The translations under genes were made by a program, and so were the position numbers. From NCBI GenBank assembly GCA_024635655.1, contig JAGXIL010000025.1, positions 1-64,000 on the forward strand: DNA of 64,000 bases, given 5' to 3'. Source of the DNA: Gillisia sp. (GTDB taxonomy: Bacteria > Bacteroidota > Bacteroidia > Flavobacteriales > Flavobacteriaceae). Positions 18,655 through 28,374 of this stretch are shown here, piece after piece; the stretch's first letter is position 1, and the number at the start of each line of letters is the position of its first letter. The notes under the pieces were generated by a model, which saw only the letters and a program-made list of their open reading frames with translations, ran no database searches and was not told the DNA's origin.

Positions 18655-19773
18655 ATGAAAAAAGTAGTCACCATTACCATTTTGGTAGTAATTGCAATCA
18701 CATTTGTGGGGGCATTGTATTATCTGTTCCAAAAAAACCAGGAAGATCCCGTGGTATATCAAACAGAAGATCCGAGCATTCAGGACATTGTCAAAACAAC
18801 TGTGGCCACGGGAAGTATCGTGCCACGGGAAGAAGTGCTTATTAAACCAAATATTTCTGGAATTATTGATGAAATATACATAGAAGCAGGAGACAGGGTA
18901 TCGGCCGGGGATCTTATTGCCAGAATAAGAGTTATCCCCAATGTTTCTTCACTACAAAGTGCCAAAGATGCTGTTACCTCTGCAAAGATCAATCTGGATA
19001 ACGAGCAGAAGATGTATGATCGTCAAAAAGAACTTTTTGATAAAGGTGTTATTTCTGCCAACGATTTTGACAATGTCGAGGTTTCCTACAAAAGAGCTCA
19101 GCAATCCTACCGCTCTGCCCAGCAGAATTATGAGATAGTGCGCACAGGGACTACAAGTGGCCTTGGTAGTGCAGCCAATACAATGATCAGGTCAACCATT
19201 GAAGGAATGGTTCTGGATGTTCCTGTAAAGACGGGAAACCAGGTAATTGAAAGTAACAACTTTAATGACGGAACGACAATAGCTGTACTTGCCGATGTAA
19301 ATAAAATGGTTTTTGAAGGTAAGGTTGATGAGAGTGAAGTAGGAAAAATAAAAGTGGATCTTCCGCTTGAAATTACAGTTGGTGCAATAAATAATAAAGT
19401 TTTTGATGCCACCCTGGATTATATAGCTCCAAAAGGTGTAAGTGAGAACGGGGCAATTCAGTTTGACATCAAAGGCACGCTTAACAAGGCGGATACCACT
19501 TTTATTCGTGCCGGTTTGAGTGCCAATGCTTCTATTATCCTCGCCCGTGTAGATGATGCGCTTGCTGTTAAAGAAGCTTTAATACAATTTGATCCCAAAA
19601 CCCAGCAGCCTTATCTGGAGATACAAACCGGAGATCAAAAATTTGAGCGAAGAGATGTGGAACTTGGAGTAAGTGACGGGATCTATGTGCAGGTGAAAAA
19701 CGGTCTTCAGGAGAAAGATAAGATCAAAGTTTGGAATCAAATAAGATCAGCACAGGCCATGGGCACCAATTAG
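18655..19773 (+). CDS. Periplasmic adaptor subunit (MacA/HlyD type), first of two
   Basis: This 372-residue protein has an N-terminal membrane anchor (about residues 4-24), a biotinyl-lipoyl-like half motif (IKPNISGIIDEIYIEAGDRVSAGD), a coiled-coil hairpin (about 95-155), and a beta-barrel region. Such adaptors link the inner-membrane transporter to the TolC channel across the periplasm. A homologous adaptor lies on the far side of the TolC gene. The substrate is unknown. Confidence 0.9.
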   Translation: MKKVVTITILVVIAITFVGALYYLFQKNQEDPVVYQTEDPSIQDIVKTTVATGSIVPREEVLIKPNISGIIDEIYIEAGDRVSAGDLIARIRVIPNVSSLQSAKDAVTSAKINLDNEQKMYDRQKELFDKGVISANDFDNVEVSYKRAQQSYRSAQQNYEIVRTGTTSGLGSAANTMIRSTIEGMVLDVPVKTGNQVIESNNFNDGTTIAVLADVNKMVFEGKVDESEVGKIKVDLPLEITVGAINNKVFDATLDYIAPKGVSENGAIQFDIKGTLNKADTTFIRAGLSANASIILARVDDALAVKEALIQFDPKTQQPYLEIQTGDQKFERRDVELGVSDGIYVQVKNGLQEKDKIKVWNQIRSAQAMGTN

Positions 19774-19833
19774 AATTAATAATAAATGTAACATATTGAA
19801 GCTTTCGTAGACCTATTCATTACAACAATCATT

Positions 19834-21288
19834 ATGAAAAAATCATTTTTACTCCTTTTTACTTTTTTTGCAGTAATTAATTCTCAGGCACAACAAAACG
19901 ATCAGGCACAAAAAGATAAATGGACCCTTCAGGAAGCAGTTGCATATGCTTTGGAGAATAATATATCAGTAAAACAATCTGAATTAGATGTAGAATTTGC
20001 GGAAATTGAAAGAAGGGATGCCATTGGAAACTTTCTTCCCAATATAAATGCCAATGCAACCAATGCTTGGAACACCGGTTTAACCCAAAATATTACCACC
20101 GGGATATTGCAAAATCAAACTACCAGGAACTTTTCAGCAGGAGTTTCAGCCAACATTGCTCTATTTGACGGGTTGCGCAACTTCAGGCAAATGCAGAGGG
20201 CTAAACTTTCTCAATTGGCCGGTCAGTATTCTCTGGACCTTATGAGAGATGATATTGCTCTTTTTGTTGCCAATTCCTATTTACAGGTACTTTTTAATAA
20301 GCAAAGCCTTGAAGTCCTGAGATCTCAGGTAGAAGTCACGACAGCTCAAATGGAAAGAACCCAGGACCTCGTTGATGCGGGGGTGCTTCCGGAGGGTGAT
20401 CTTTTGGAAATTGAAGCTACATATGCAAATGAACTACAGCGAATAATTGTTGCAGAGAATAACATCAGGATCTCTCTTATCAGCCTTGCTCAAACATTAT
20501 TAATAAAGGATTATGAGAATTTTGATATTGTGGAAGAGGGCTATGATGTCATTGGAAATGAGATCCTTTCCCGAAGTCCGGAAGAAGTCATTGAAAGAGC
20601 CAAAGAAGAAAGAAATGAAATTAAAGTTGCAGAGGCAAACAAAGAATTAGCAGAAAAAGATGTTGAATTGGCCAAAGGTGCTTACCTACCTACTTTATCC
20701 GGGTTTTTTAACTACAACACCCGGGAGTCCGGAGCCGGCAGAATAACCGGATTTGAACTCGATCCCAATGAACCCAGCCGCCAGATTGGAGTAGTAGAAT
20801 CAACGGGAGATATTGTAGTTTCGCCTAATACCATAGCAACACTTGGAAATCCTTTGCCGTTTTTTGAACAGCTTTATTTGAATGATGGGATTACTTATGG
20901 ATTGCAGCTAAGTATTCCTCTCCTAAATGGTTTTGCTACCCGGAATCAGGTGCAGCGAAACAAGATCAATGTAGAACGGGCAGAATATCAGCTTGAGCAG
21001 GCCGAATTGGATCTGGAAGCTAACGTTTATCAGGCCTATGTTGATGCTCAGGGAGCTTTAGAAGCTTATGAGGCTGCATTGGTTGCTGTTTCAGCACAGG
21101 AACAGGCAAATATTTATGCTACTGAGCGATTTGATGTTGGATTGACCAATGCCTTTGATTTCAGCCAATCTAAAGCTCGTTTTGAAAACGCGCAAACAGA
21201 AGTTATAAGAGCGAAATACGATTATATTTTTAAATTAAAAGTGATCGAGTTATACTTCGGAATTCCGGTAACCGATCGTAAATTTTAA
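19834..21288 (+). CDS. TolC family outer-membrane efflux protein
   Basis: This 484-residue protein has a signal peptide (about residues 1-19) and the two outer-membrane efflux protein repeats: the first opens with WTLQEAVAYALENNISVKQ, and the second runs from about residue 265 with long coiled-coil segments rich in Ala, Glu and Gln. It forms the outer-membrane exit duct for the tripartite pump encoded around it. Its length is normal for TolC. It lies between two adaptor genes, 60 bases after the first and 3 bases before the second. Confidence 0.93.
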   Translation: MKKSFLLLFTFFAVINSQAQQNDQAQKDKWTLQEAVAYALENNISVKQSELDVEFAEIERRDAIGNFLPNINANATNAWNTGLTQNITTGILQNQTTRNFSAGVSANIALFDGLRNFRQMQRAKLSQLAGQYSLDLMRDDIALFVANSYLQVLFNKQSLEVLRSQVEVTTAQMERTQDLVDAGVLPEGDLLEIEATYANELQRIIVAENNIRISLISLAQTLLIKDYENFDIVEEGYDVIGNEILSRSPEEVIERAKEERNEIKVAEANKELAEKDVELAKGAYLPTLSGFFNYNTRESGAGRITGFELDPNEPSRQIGVVESTGDIVVSPNTIATLGNPLPFFEQLYLNDGITYGLQLSIPLLNGFATRNQVQRNKINVERAEYQLEQAELDLEANVYQAYVDAQGALEAYEAALVAVSAQEQANIYATERFDVGLTNAFDFSQSKARFENAQTEVIRAKYDYIFKLKVIELYFGIPVTDRKF

Positions 21289-21291
21289 AAC

Positions 21292-22557
21292 ATGAAGAAA
21301 AAAACACTCATCATAATTGGTGTTATTGCTGTACTCCTTATTGTAGTTTTAATTGCAGGTAAAAAAGCCGGTTGGTTTGGTGGTTCCGGAAACATTAAAG
21401 AAATAGAGATCACACAAATTGAGCCTATCGAAATTGTGGAAACAGTAGCTGCTACAGGAAAGATCCAGCCGGAGACGGAAGTGAAATTATCTTCAGAAGT
21501 TTCCGGAGAAATTATTGAACTGCCCATTGTTGAAGGACAGTTGGTTGAAAAGGGAGACCTTTTGGCACGTATAAATCCCGATCTCTACCAGTCCAGTTTA
21601 CTAAGGTCCAGGGCGGGGTTGCAAAATGTACAGGCAAGTCATGCACAAGCTGAAGCCAGTTTAAAGGAGGCTAAAGCAAACTATGACAGGAACAAGACCC
21701 TTTTTGATAAAGGAGTGATATCAAAAGCTGAGTGGGACAAGCTTACTGCTTCCTATGAAATGGCTGAAGCGTCTAAAAATGCAGCATACTACAGTATGCA
21801 AAGTGCAGCTGCCACAGTTACTGAAGCTACAGATAACCTTTCCAGAACCAGCATATACGCACCAATTCGTGGTACGATCTCAAGACTTGATGTTGAGCTG
21901 GGAGAGCGGGTAGTAGGAACACAACAAATGACAGGTACTGAAATAATGAGGGTGGCAAACCTATCTAATATGGAAGTGGTAGTTGATGTAAATGAAAATG
22001 ACATTGTTAAGGTAAATGTTGGAGATTCCACCAATGTCGAGGTGGATGCTTATTTAAAAAGAAAATTTAAGGGAGTTGTCACAGAGATCTCAAATTCTGC
22101 TATTGAAGGCCTTACGGCAGATCAGGTGACCAATTTTAAAGTAAAGGTCAGGATCCTTGAAACTTCTTATGCAGACCTGTTGGAAGGAAAAACTGAGAAC
22201 TATTCTCCGTTTCGTCCGGGAATGACGGCTACGGTTGACATCATTACCAGGAGAAAGGCCAATGTAGTGGGGGTTCCTATAAGTGCAATTGTGATCAAAG
22301 ATGATACTACCTCCAGTGCGGGAGGCAATAGACCTCCGGTAGATCCTAATCAAAAATTTGAAACAGTTTTTGTCAAGAATGGAAATCGTGCTAAATTGCG
22401 TGTGGTTACCACCGGGATCCAGGATAATAGGAATATTGAGATCCTCACCGGTTTGGAACAAGGTGACATTGTAATAACAGGCCCTTATAATACCGTTACA
22501 AAAACATTGAAAGACGGGGATGAGGTCCAGCTAATGAATGAAAAGAAAACCTCATAA
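21292..22557 (+). CDS. Periplasmic adaptor subunit (MacA/RND type), second of two
   Basis: This 421-residue adaptor resembles the one at 18655: an N-terminal anchor (about residues 4-22), a lipoyl-like half motif (KLSSEVSGEIIELPIVEGQLVEKGD is the region near residues 64-88), a coiled-coil hairpin containing LFDKGVISKAEWD (the first adaptor has LFDKGVISANDFD), and a beta-barrel. The shared hairpin sequence indicates common origin. Having two adaptors in one cluster suggests a mixed adaptor ring or two alternative pumps sharing TolC. Confidence 0.9.
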   Translation: MKKKTLIIIGVIAVLLIVVLIAGKKAGWFGGSGNIKEIEITQIEPIEIVETVAATGKIQPETEVKLSSEVSGEIIELPIVEGQLVEKGDLLARINPDLYQSSLLRSRAGLQNVQASHAQAEASLKEAKANYDRNKTLFDKGVISKAEWDKLTASYEMAEASKNAAYYSMQSAAATVTEATDNLSRTSIYAPIRGTISRLDVELGERVVGTQQMTGTEIMRVANLSNMEVVVDVNENDIVKVNVGDSTNVEVDAYLKRKFKGVVTEISNSAIEGLTADQVTNFKVKVRILETSYADLLEGKTENYSPFRPGMTATVDIITRRKANVVGVPISAIVIKDDTTSSAGGNRPPVDPNQKFETVFVKNGNRAKLRVVTTGIQDNRNIEILTGLEQGDIVITGPYNTVTKTLKDGDEVQLMNEKKTS

Positions 22558-22566
22558 TATCCGAAT

Positions 22567-23223
22567 TTGTCTGTAATCCTTTGTTTAGAAACTGCCTCCA
22601 CAAATTGTTCTGTTGCCTTAGGTGTCAATGGAGATGTGATTTCAGTAAAAGAAGATTTTAGTTCCAGCTTTTCCCATGCCGAAAGACTTCATATTTTTAT
22701 TCGGGATATTTTGGCTGAAAATAATCTGGAGCTATCAGGCCTGGATGCTATTGCCATAAGTAAAGGCCCGGGTTCTTATACAGGGTTGCGTATAGGCGTA
22801 TCTGCGGCAAAGGGTTTATGCTATTCCCTAAACCTTCCGCTCATCTCAGTTTCAACTTTAACTTCCATTGCCCATCAGGTGACAGACAACGGATTTATTG
22901 TCCCGATGCTTGATGCCCGCAGAATGGAGGTTTATACGGCTGTTTTTGATGAAAATAAAAACCAGATCGAAAAGACTACTGCAAAGATCCTGGAGCCAAC
23001 ATCCTATCTTGACCAGCTTGAAAAAGGAAAAACCATTTTTATAGGTAGTGGAGTAGCAAAATTCACTGAGATCTGTACCCATTCCAATGCGGTTTTCATC
23101 CCTGAAAAATTACCATCGGCAAGGGAAATGGTTCATTTGGCGAACGCTAAATACCAAACCGGCGATTTTGAAGATGTTGCTTATTTTGAGCCTTATTACC
23201 TGAAAGATTTCATGGCAGGTTAA
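22567..23223 (+). CDS. tsaB: tRNA threonylcarbamoyladenosine biosynthesis protein TsaB
   Basis: This 218-residue ASKHA-fold protein is the dimerisation partner of TsaD in making the t6A modification at position 37 of ANN-decoding tRNAs. Visible family motifs are ILCLETASTNCSVALG at the start, ISKGPGSYTGLRIG, and PMLDARRMEVYTAVFD. The start is TTG at 22567, nine bases after the adaptor stop; no ATG is available before the conserved first strand. The gene meets the channel gene on the other strand with a 4-base overlap of stop codons. Confidence 0.93.
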   Translation: MSVILCLETASTNCSVALGVNGDVISVKEDFSSSFSHAERLHIFIRDILAENNLELSGLDAIAISKGPGSYTGLRIGVSAAKGLCYSLNLPLISVSTLTSIAHQVTDNGFIVPMLDARRMEVYTAVFDENKNQIEKTTAKILEPTSYLDQLEKGKTIFIGSGVAKFTEICTHSNAVFIPEKLPSAREMVHLANAKYQTGDFEDVAYFEPYYLKDFMAG

Positions 23224-24077
23224 TCCTTGATCTGTTGCTCTCCCTTTTCTGCGGAATGATTAAAGAAATGTACATCTCTCTGCGGAAAGGGTATTGAAAT
23301 TCCTGCAGCTTCCAGCCTGGATTTAGCTTCTTCAATCGTAAACCAGTAACAGTCCCAATAATGTTCTGTGAAAGCGAAAAACCTCATGGAAAGATTCACT
23401 GAACTATCAGCCAGCTCTGCAAGAAGTACTACTGGAGCCGGATCTTTATGAATGTTTTCCTGCTCTTTCATCAAATTTAAAAGGATCTCCTTAGCTAATT
23501 TAATATCGCTTGTATAGGAAACTCCAACCACAATGTTAGCTCTCCTTTTACCCTCTACCGTGTAATTGATGATATTATCATTGGTTAACTGGCCATTGGG
23601 AATTATTGCCAGTTGATTTCCAAAGGTGATAAGTTTTGTGTAAAAGAGGGAGGTTTCTTTCACAGTTCCGGAAACTCCTTTTGCTTCTATCCAATCTCCA
23701 ACTCTAAAGGGTTTTAAGATTATTATCAATACTCCTCCGGCAAAGTTGGATAGGGAACCTTGTAAAGCCAGGCCTATTGCCAGACCGGCTGCACCAATGA
23801 TGGCAACCAGGGAAGTGGTTTCAAACCCTAATTGGGTTATTACGATGATTATCAGAAGAATTTTTAATCCAACGCTAACCAGACTAATGGCAAAATTCTC
23901 TATAGTTTTATCATAGCCCTTTTTATGGATGAGTTTTCTAACATAACCCACAAAAATCTTGATAAACCATAATCCAAAAACGAGCAGGAGAATGGCTGAG
24001 AGGAAGCTCGGTACATAGTCGATCAATTTATCGGTAAATTCTGTGGCATAGACAGACCAATCCTTAAAATATTCCAT
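23220..24077 (-). CDS. Small-conductance mechanosensitive channel (MscS family)
   Basis: This 285-residue protein has the MscS design: two N-terminal membrane helices, a pore helix with AIIGAAGLAIGLALQGSLSNFAGGVLI (residues about 92-118), the beta domain with FRVGDWIEAKGVSGTVKE, and a C-terminal alpha/beta domain ending near SIPFPQRDVHF. MscS channels release solutes on sudden osmotic downshift. The length matches the E. coli protein. The gene converges with tsaB. Confidence 0.93.
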   Translation of the reverse strand: MEYFKDWSVYATEFTDKLIDYVPSFLSAILLLVFGLWFIKIFVGYVRKLIHKKGYDKTIENFAISLVSVGLKILLIIIVITQLGFETTSLVAIIGAAGLAIGLALQGSLSNFAGGVLIIILKPFRVGDWIEAKGVSGTVKETSLFYTKLITFGNQLAIIPNGQLTNDNIINYTVEGKRRANIVVGVSYTSDIKLAKEILLNLMKEQENIHKDPAPVVLLAELADSSVNLSMRFFAFTEHYWDCYWFTIEEAKSRLEAAGISIPFPQRDVHFFNHSAEKGEQQIKD

Positions 24078-24360
24078 TTAACAAATTTTTGCAAAGGGAA
24101 GCTTTTCAAATAAAAACTAAAGACTTTTAATGTTTAAATTTTGTTAAAACTGTTTAAATAAAGTTTCAATAGCTAAAACAAAATATTTCTGGAAGTGGAG
24201 ATCGTTTGATAATGACACGGAGAGGATATATTGATCATGTACTGTGATATGAGAAGTAAATGTTACCTTTTTTAAATGAAAAAACCTGCTTACAGGCCTT
24301 GCAAGTTTTCTTTGAAAATATCAAAGGGTATAGCAGGAATAATAAGCAGGCTTTTAAAAT

Positions 24361-24573
24361 TTATCTTTTCTCTTCATCAACAACAAAGGAAATCTTTACG
24401 TTCACCCTGTATTCTGTAATATTTTCACCAGATACTACGGCTGTTTGTTCTTTAACGTAAACAGATTTGATATTCTTAATGGTCTTTGCCGCATGTTTAA
24501 CGGCGTTTTGAGCAGCATCTTCCCAGCCCTGGCTGGAGTTTGCCATAATTTCCACAACTTTGATAATTGACAT
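24361..24573 (-). CDS. Dodecin family protein
   Basis: This 70-residue protein matches dodecin: it begins SIIKVVEIMANSSQGWEDA, with the conserved tryptophan of the flavin-binding site, followed by an amphipathic helix and two long strands. Dodecins assemble as hollow dodecamers that bind and buffer flavins. The ATG at 24573 was chosen over one 51 bases upstream because the family starts at that point. It stands alone; inverted repeats around 24285-24356 downstream may end its transcript. Confidence 0.92.
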   Translation of the reverse strand: MSIIKVVEIMANSSQGWEDAAQNAVKHAAKTIKNIKSVYVKEQTAVVSGENITEYRVNVKISFVVDEEKR

Positions 24574-24741
24574 AAATTTAGAATTTAATGGATTGATAAT
24601 TAATTTCTCCTGAAAGTACAACATTACATATGCTAACGGTAAAAAGCTTTGTTAAAACCAATTCTCTTAAAGTTTTGGTAACGTTGGATCTTACCCATAT
24701 AGAAAAAAAAAGTTCATATTTGTAGGTCAGAATGATCCTCT

Positions 24742-27012
24742 ATGGAAGATGTTTATATTGTAATGCTGGTGGCATTGTTTGCGCTTGCTATTACAGATCT
24801 TGTTGTGGGAGTTAGCAATGATGCCGTTAATTTTCTCAACTCAGCCATTGGCTCTAAAGCAGTACCCCTTCGCACCATTTTAATAGTAGCGAGTATTGGT
24901 GTTGCTGTGGGAGCTGTTTTTTCCAGCGGCCTTATGGAGGTAGCCAGGGAAGGTATTTTTGTGCCGGGAAAATTCTATTTTGAAGAGATCATGATCATTT
25001 TTATGGCGGTAATGATCTCTGACATTCTTCTTCTGGACTTTTTTAATTCCATAGGACTTCCTACTTCTACAACGGTATCTATTGTTTTTGAATTACTTGG
25101 TGCTGCTGTATGTGTTTCTCTTATTAAGATCTATTATTCTACCGGCGACTATGGTACCATATATGAATATATTAATACAGCGAAAGCAACCCAGATCATC
25201 ATTGGTATTTTATTATCTGTAGGCATAGCTTTTACAGTTGGGGCGGTTATTCAGTACTTGTCCAGATTGGTATTTTCTTTTCAATATGAAAAAAAGATAA
25301 AATACATAGGTGCTGTTTTTGGCGGAGTCTCCCTTACCGCGCTTCTTTATTTTATACTATTGAAAGGGCTTAAAAGTATTGCTATAGTTCCGGTGGAGAT
25401 CACAGAGTATGTCAATGATAACAGCCTTTTTATAGTAGGGGTTAGTTTCTTGGCCTTTACCCTTTTGTCTCAATTGGCTATCAATGTTTTTAAAATTAAT
25501 ATATTAAAGGTGATCATAGTAGTGGGCACTTTTGCCCTTGCCCTTGCTTTTGCAGGAAACGATCTTGTAAATTTTATAGGAGTACCTATTGCGGCGTGGC
25601 AATCTTTTGAGATCTGGCAATCTGCTTATCAAGCCACTGGGGTGCTTCCCAACGAACTACTTATGGACGGTCTCAATGAGGAGGTGGGCACCCCGGTCTA
25701 TCTGCTCCTAATGGCCGGGATCATTATGGTTATTACCCTATGGTTCTCTAAAAAGGCCATGAAGGTCACAGATACTGAAATTAATCTAAGTAGGCAAAGT
25801 GACGGGGCAGAGCGATTTAATCCGAACTTTTTATCTCGTGGGCTGGTCAGGTATTTTCTTGTCCTGGGAAATGCAGTTGAACACATTATTCCTACAAGTT
25901 TTGCAAACAGGTTAAGTGCAAAATTTCAGAAAAAGGAGATCACCTCACAAAGCAAGATGAAAGAAGCTCCTTCCTTTGACCTGGTCAGGGCATCGGTTAA
26001 CCTGGTGGTGGCTAGTATCCTTATCTCCATTGCCACCAACTTAAAATTGCCGCTCTCAACTACCTACGTGACCTTTATGGTAGCTATGGGTACTTCTCTC
26101 TCAGACAGGGCATGGGACAGGGATAGTGCGGTTTACAGAGTTGCAGGAGTAATGAATGTCATAGGGGGATGGTTTGTAACTGCCTTTGTAGCCTTCTTTG
26201 GTGCAGCATTGTTTGCTGCTATTATATATTTTGGAGGTATCATAGCCATTGCCATTCTGGTCTTACTGGCTGTGGTCCTTATTGTGAGAAGTGCGGTATT
26301 GCATTCCAGGCAGCTAAAGGAAGAGAAAAAACTGAAACGTTACAAACGCAGTGATATAGTAACTATAAATGAAATTACAGTTGAGACTTCTGAAAATATT
26401 TCCAGGGTAATAGGAGGTATAAATAAGATGTACACCAAAACTGTAGATAATCTGGGATATCACGACCTCAATAAGCTGAAGAAGAACAGTAAAGCTATTG
26501 AAAAGCTTGAGGAAGATATAGATGAACTCAAAGGCAATATCTTCTATTTCATTAAGTCTCTTGACGACGATTCTGTAGAGGCAAGTAAATTTTATATTCT
26601 GTTCCTGGACCATTTGCAGGATATGGTACAGTCTATAGGATTTATTACCCGTAACAGCTATAACCATGTTCACAATAATCACAAGAACCTCAAGTTCAAC
26701 CAGGTTAGGGAACTCAAGGGGATTGATGAGAAGATGCAGGAGTTATTTGATGACATCCAATTGATCTTCGACACGCACAAATTCGGAAATATAGAAAAAG
26801 TAATAGCGGAAAAGCAACAGCTTTTAGATCACGTGTCCGATTTGATCGAGAAACAAATTACCCGAATACGTACTTCTGAAACCAGCCCTAAGAATACTAA
26901 ACTGTATTTTGGATTATTACTGGAAACCAAAGATCTTATATCTTCTACCATGAGCTTGTTGCAATTGTTCCAGGAATTTAACCAGGAGGCGAAACAATCC
27001 ATTCCTTATTAA
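24742..27012 (+). CDS. Inorganic phosphate transporter (Pit/PHO4 family) with C-terminal PhoU-like domain
   Basis: This 756-residue protein carries the two inverted PHO4 signature copies, near residues 24-34 (VSNDAVNFLNS) and 272-281 (GNDLVNFIGV), within about ten or more membrane segments, consistent with proton- or sodium-coupled phosphate uptake. Residues about 545-756 form a soluble helical region with charged coiled-coil character that looks PhoU-like; classical Pit proteins, about 500 residues, lack it. The extra domain may regulate transport. The gene is monocistronic, with a terminator at 27233. Confidence 0.9.
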   Translation: MEDVYIVMLVALFALAITDLVVGVSNDAVNFLNSAIGSKAVPLRTILIVASIGVAVGAVFSSGLMEVAREGIFVPGKFYFEEIMIIFMAVMISDILLLDFFNSIGLPTSTTVSIVFELLGAAVCVSLIKIYYSTGDYGTIYEYINTAKATQIIIGILLSVGIAFTVGAVIQYLSRLVFSFQYEKKIKYIGAVFGGVSLTALLYFILLKGLKSIAIVPVEITEYVNDNSLFIVGVSFLAFTLLSQLAINVFKINILKVIIVVGTFALALAFAGNDLVNFIGVPIAAWQSFEIWQSAYQATGVLPNELLMDGLNEEVGTPVYLLLMAGIIMVITLWFSKKAMKVTDTEINLSRQSDGAERFNPNFLSRGLVRYFLVLGNAVEHIIPTSFANRLSAKFQKKEITSQSKMKEAPSFDLVRASVNLVVASILISIATNLKLPLSTTYVTFMVAMGTSLSDRAWDRDSAVYRVAGVMNVIGGWFVTAFVAFFGAALFAAIIYFGGIIAIAILVLLAVVLIVRSAVLHSRQLKEEKKLKRYKRSDIVTINEITVETSENISRVIGGINKMYTKTVDNLGYHDLNKLKKNSKAIEKLEEDIDELKGNIFYFIKSLDDDSVEASKFYILFLDHLQDMVQSIGFITRNSYNHVHNNHKNLKFNQVRELKGIDEKMQELFDDIQLIFDTHKFGNIEKVIAEKQQLLDHVSDLIEKQITRIRTSETSPKNTKLYFGLLLETKDLISSTMSLLQLFQEFNQEAKQSIPY

Positions 27013-27232
27013 ACAGTATTATTTGTAGTTGCAGTAAAGGGTAATTTCGGAACTTGCTTCTGAAACTGGCCTGATCATTATCAGGATCTTTAAATATTCT
27101 TTCGGTTCAACAAGAAATCTAACCTATAGTTCTGCTCATCTATATTGCTATAGTTTTATATCAAATTTGATGGAGGTTAAGTGCTTTGGGCAATCACGAT
27201 TTAGAGATATCTTGAAACACCTTAATTGTCTA

Positions 27233-27260
27233 AAAAAATCGCCCGGAGGAGCGATTTTTT
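27233..27260. terminator. Bidirectional terminator between the phosphate transporter and NifU-type genes
   Basis: A ten-base perfect stem (AAAAAATCGC at 27233-27242 with GCGATTTTTT at 27251-27260) encloses an eight-base loop. The A and T flanks serve convergent transcripts on both strands. I see nothing else in the 290-base gap 27013-27302. Confidence 0.85.
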
Positions 27261-27302
27261 GAATTGCCGGTTATAGGCAACTATATTTAGAATTTGACCT
27301 TT

Positions 27303-28226
27303 TTAGCCATTTACAGCTTCAACATAATCTACTTTGCCTGAAAGCATATCGCGCATCATAGTTTCAATACCGTTCTTCAATGTAGCAGTAGAAGAAGGGC
27401 ATCCGCTACAGGCACCTTGTAAGATGACTTTCACGGTTTTTGTTTCAGCATTATAAGATTCAAAAACAATATTTCCCCCGTCACTTGCTACGGCAGGTTT
27501 AATATATTCATCTAAAATATCAACTACCTGTTTAGAAACCTCATCCAGATCTTCAGCGTTAACAGCAGTAGTTGATGCTGCCTTTTCAGAGGCTTCTTCT
27601 GAATTGTGTTCCAGGGATTCATTATTTATAACCTCGTGCCCTTCCTGAAGGTAATTTCGAATAAATTCCCGGAGTTCTAATGTGATGTCATCCCATTCTG
27701 CAATATCAAATTTGTTGATTGAAATGTAATTTTCATCCATAAATACTTCCTTTACAAAAGGAAAATGGAACAACTGTTTAGCCAGGGGAGCATCTTTTGC
27801 AGCATCAATATTCTTAAATTCTGCTCCTGAGATCACTAACTTTTTATTTGCCACGAATTTCATTACTGAAGGATTCGGAGTACTTTCCGCGTAAACAGTC
27901 ACAGGTATTAATTTACCCGATTCAACGTTCTCTGTTTTTACAACTAAACCACCGGAATTGAGATAGGTTTTAATTTGCTCTGCCACCTCATCCTGTATAT
28001 CGACCCATTCCACAATGTTAAATTTTTCAATTGCAATAAAATTTTGTGCTATAAAAACAGTTTTAACAAAAGGAAGATGAAATAATTGCTGGGCAAGAGG
28101 AGATTTTGAAGCTTCCTCAATGTTACCAAATTCAAAACTTTCGTGCCGTGTCAAAAATTGATTGGTTTCAAATTTTAGGATGGAAGAATTAGATGTGGGT
28201 TCTATTTTGATGTTAAAGGATTCCAT
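27303..28226 (-). CDS. NifU/Nfu-type iron-sulfur protein with two N-terminal Nfu domains
   Basis: This 307-residue protein ends in a NifU C-terminal domain (about residues 228-307) with the cluster-binding CxxC at C273 and C276 (GACSGCPSS), used to carry and hand over [4Fe-4S] clusters. In front are two similar Nfu N-terminal domains (about 5-90 and 107-192), each with a PLAxQLFHxPFVK motif. Most Nfu proteins have a single such domain. A -7 promoter element TAATTTTG reads on the minus strand at 28242-28249. It stands alone. Confidence 0.9.
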   Translation of the reverse strand: MESFNIKIEPTSNSSILKFETNQFLTRHESFEFGNIEEASKSPLAQQLFHLPFVKTVFIAQNFIAIEKFNIVEWVDIQDEVAEQIKTYLNSGGLVVKTENVESGKLIPVTVYAESTPNPSVMKFVANKKLVISGAEFKNIDAAKDAPLAKQLFHFPFVKEVFMDENYISINKFDIAEWDDITLELREFIRNYLQEGHEVINNESLEHNSEEASEKAASTTAVNAEDLDEVSKQVVDILDEYIKPAVASDGGNIVFESYNAETKTVKVILQGACSGCPSSTATLKNGIETMMRDMLSGKVDYVEAVNG

Positions 28227-28374
28227 GTATTTATTTTTTTACAAAATTACTAAAAGAAACTTGTGTATTCTATATATTTACCGGGATATTGGGGTGTTAT
28301 AAAAGTCTTCGATCTTCAGGTTTTCTGAGAAAGGATAATGCAGGGAGCTTAGTTTGTTAATCAGAATTCATCAA

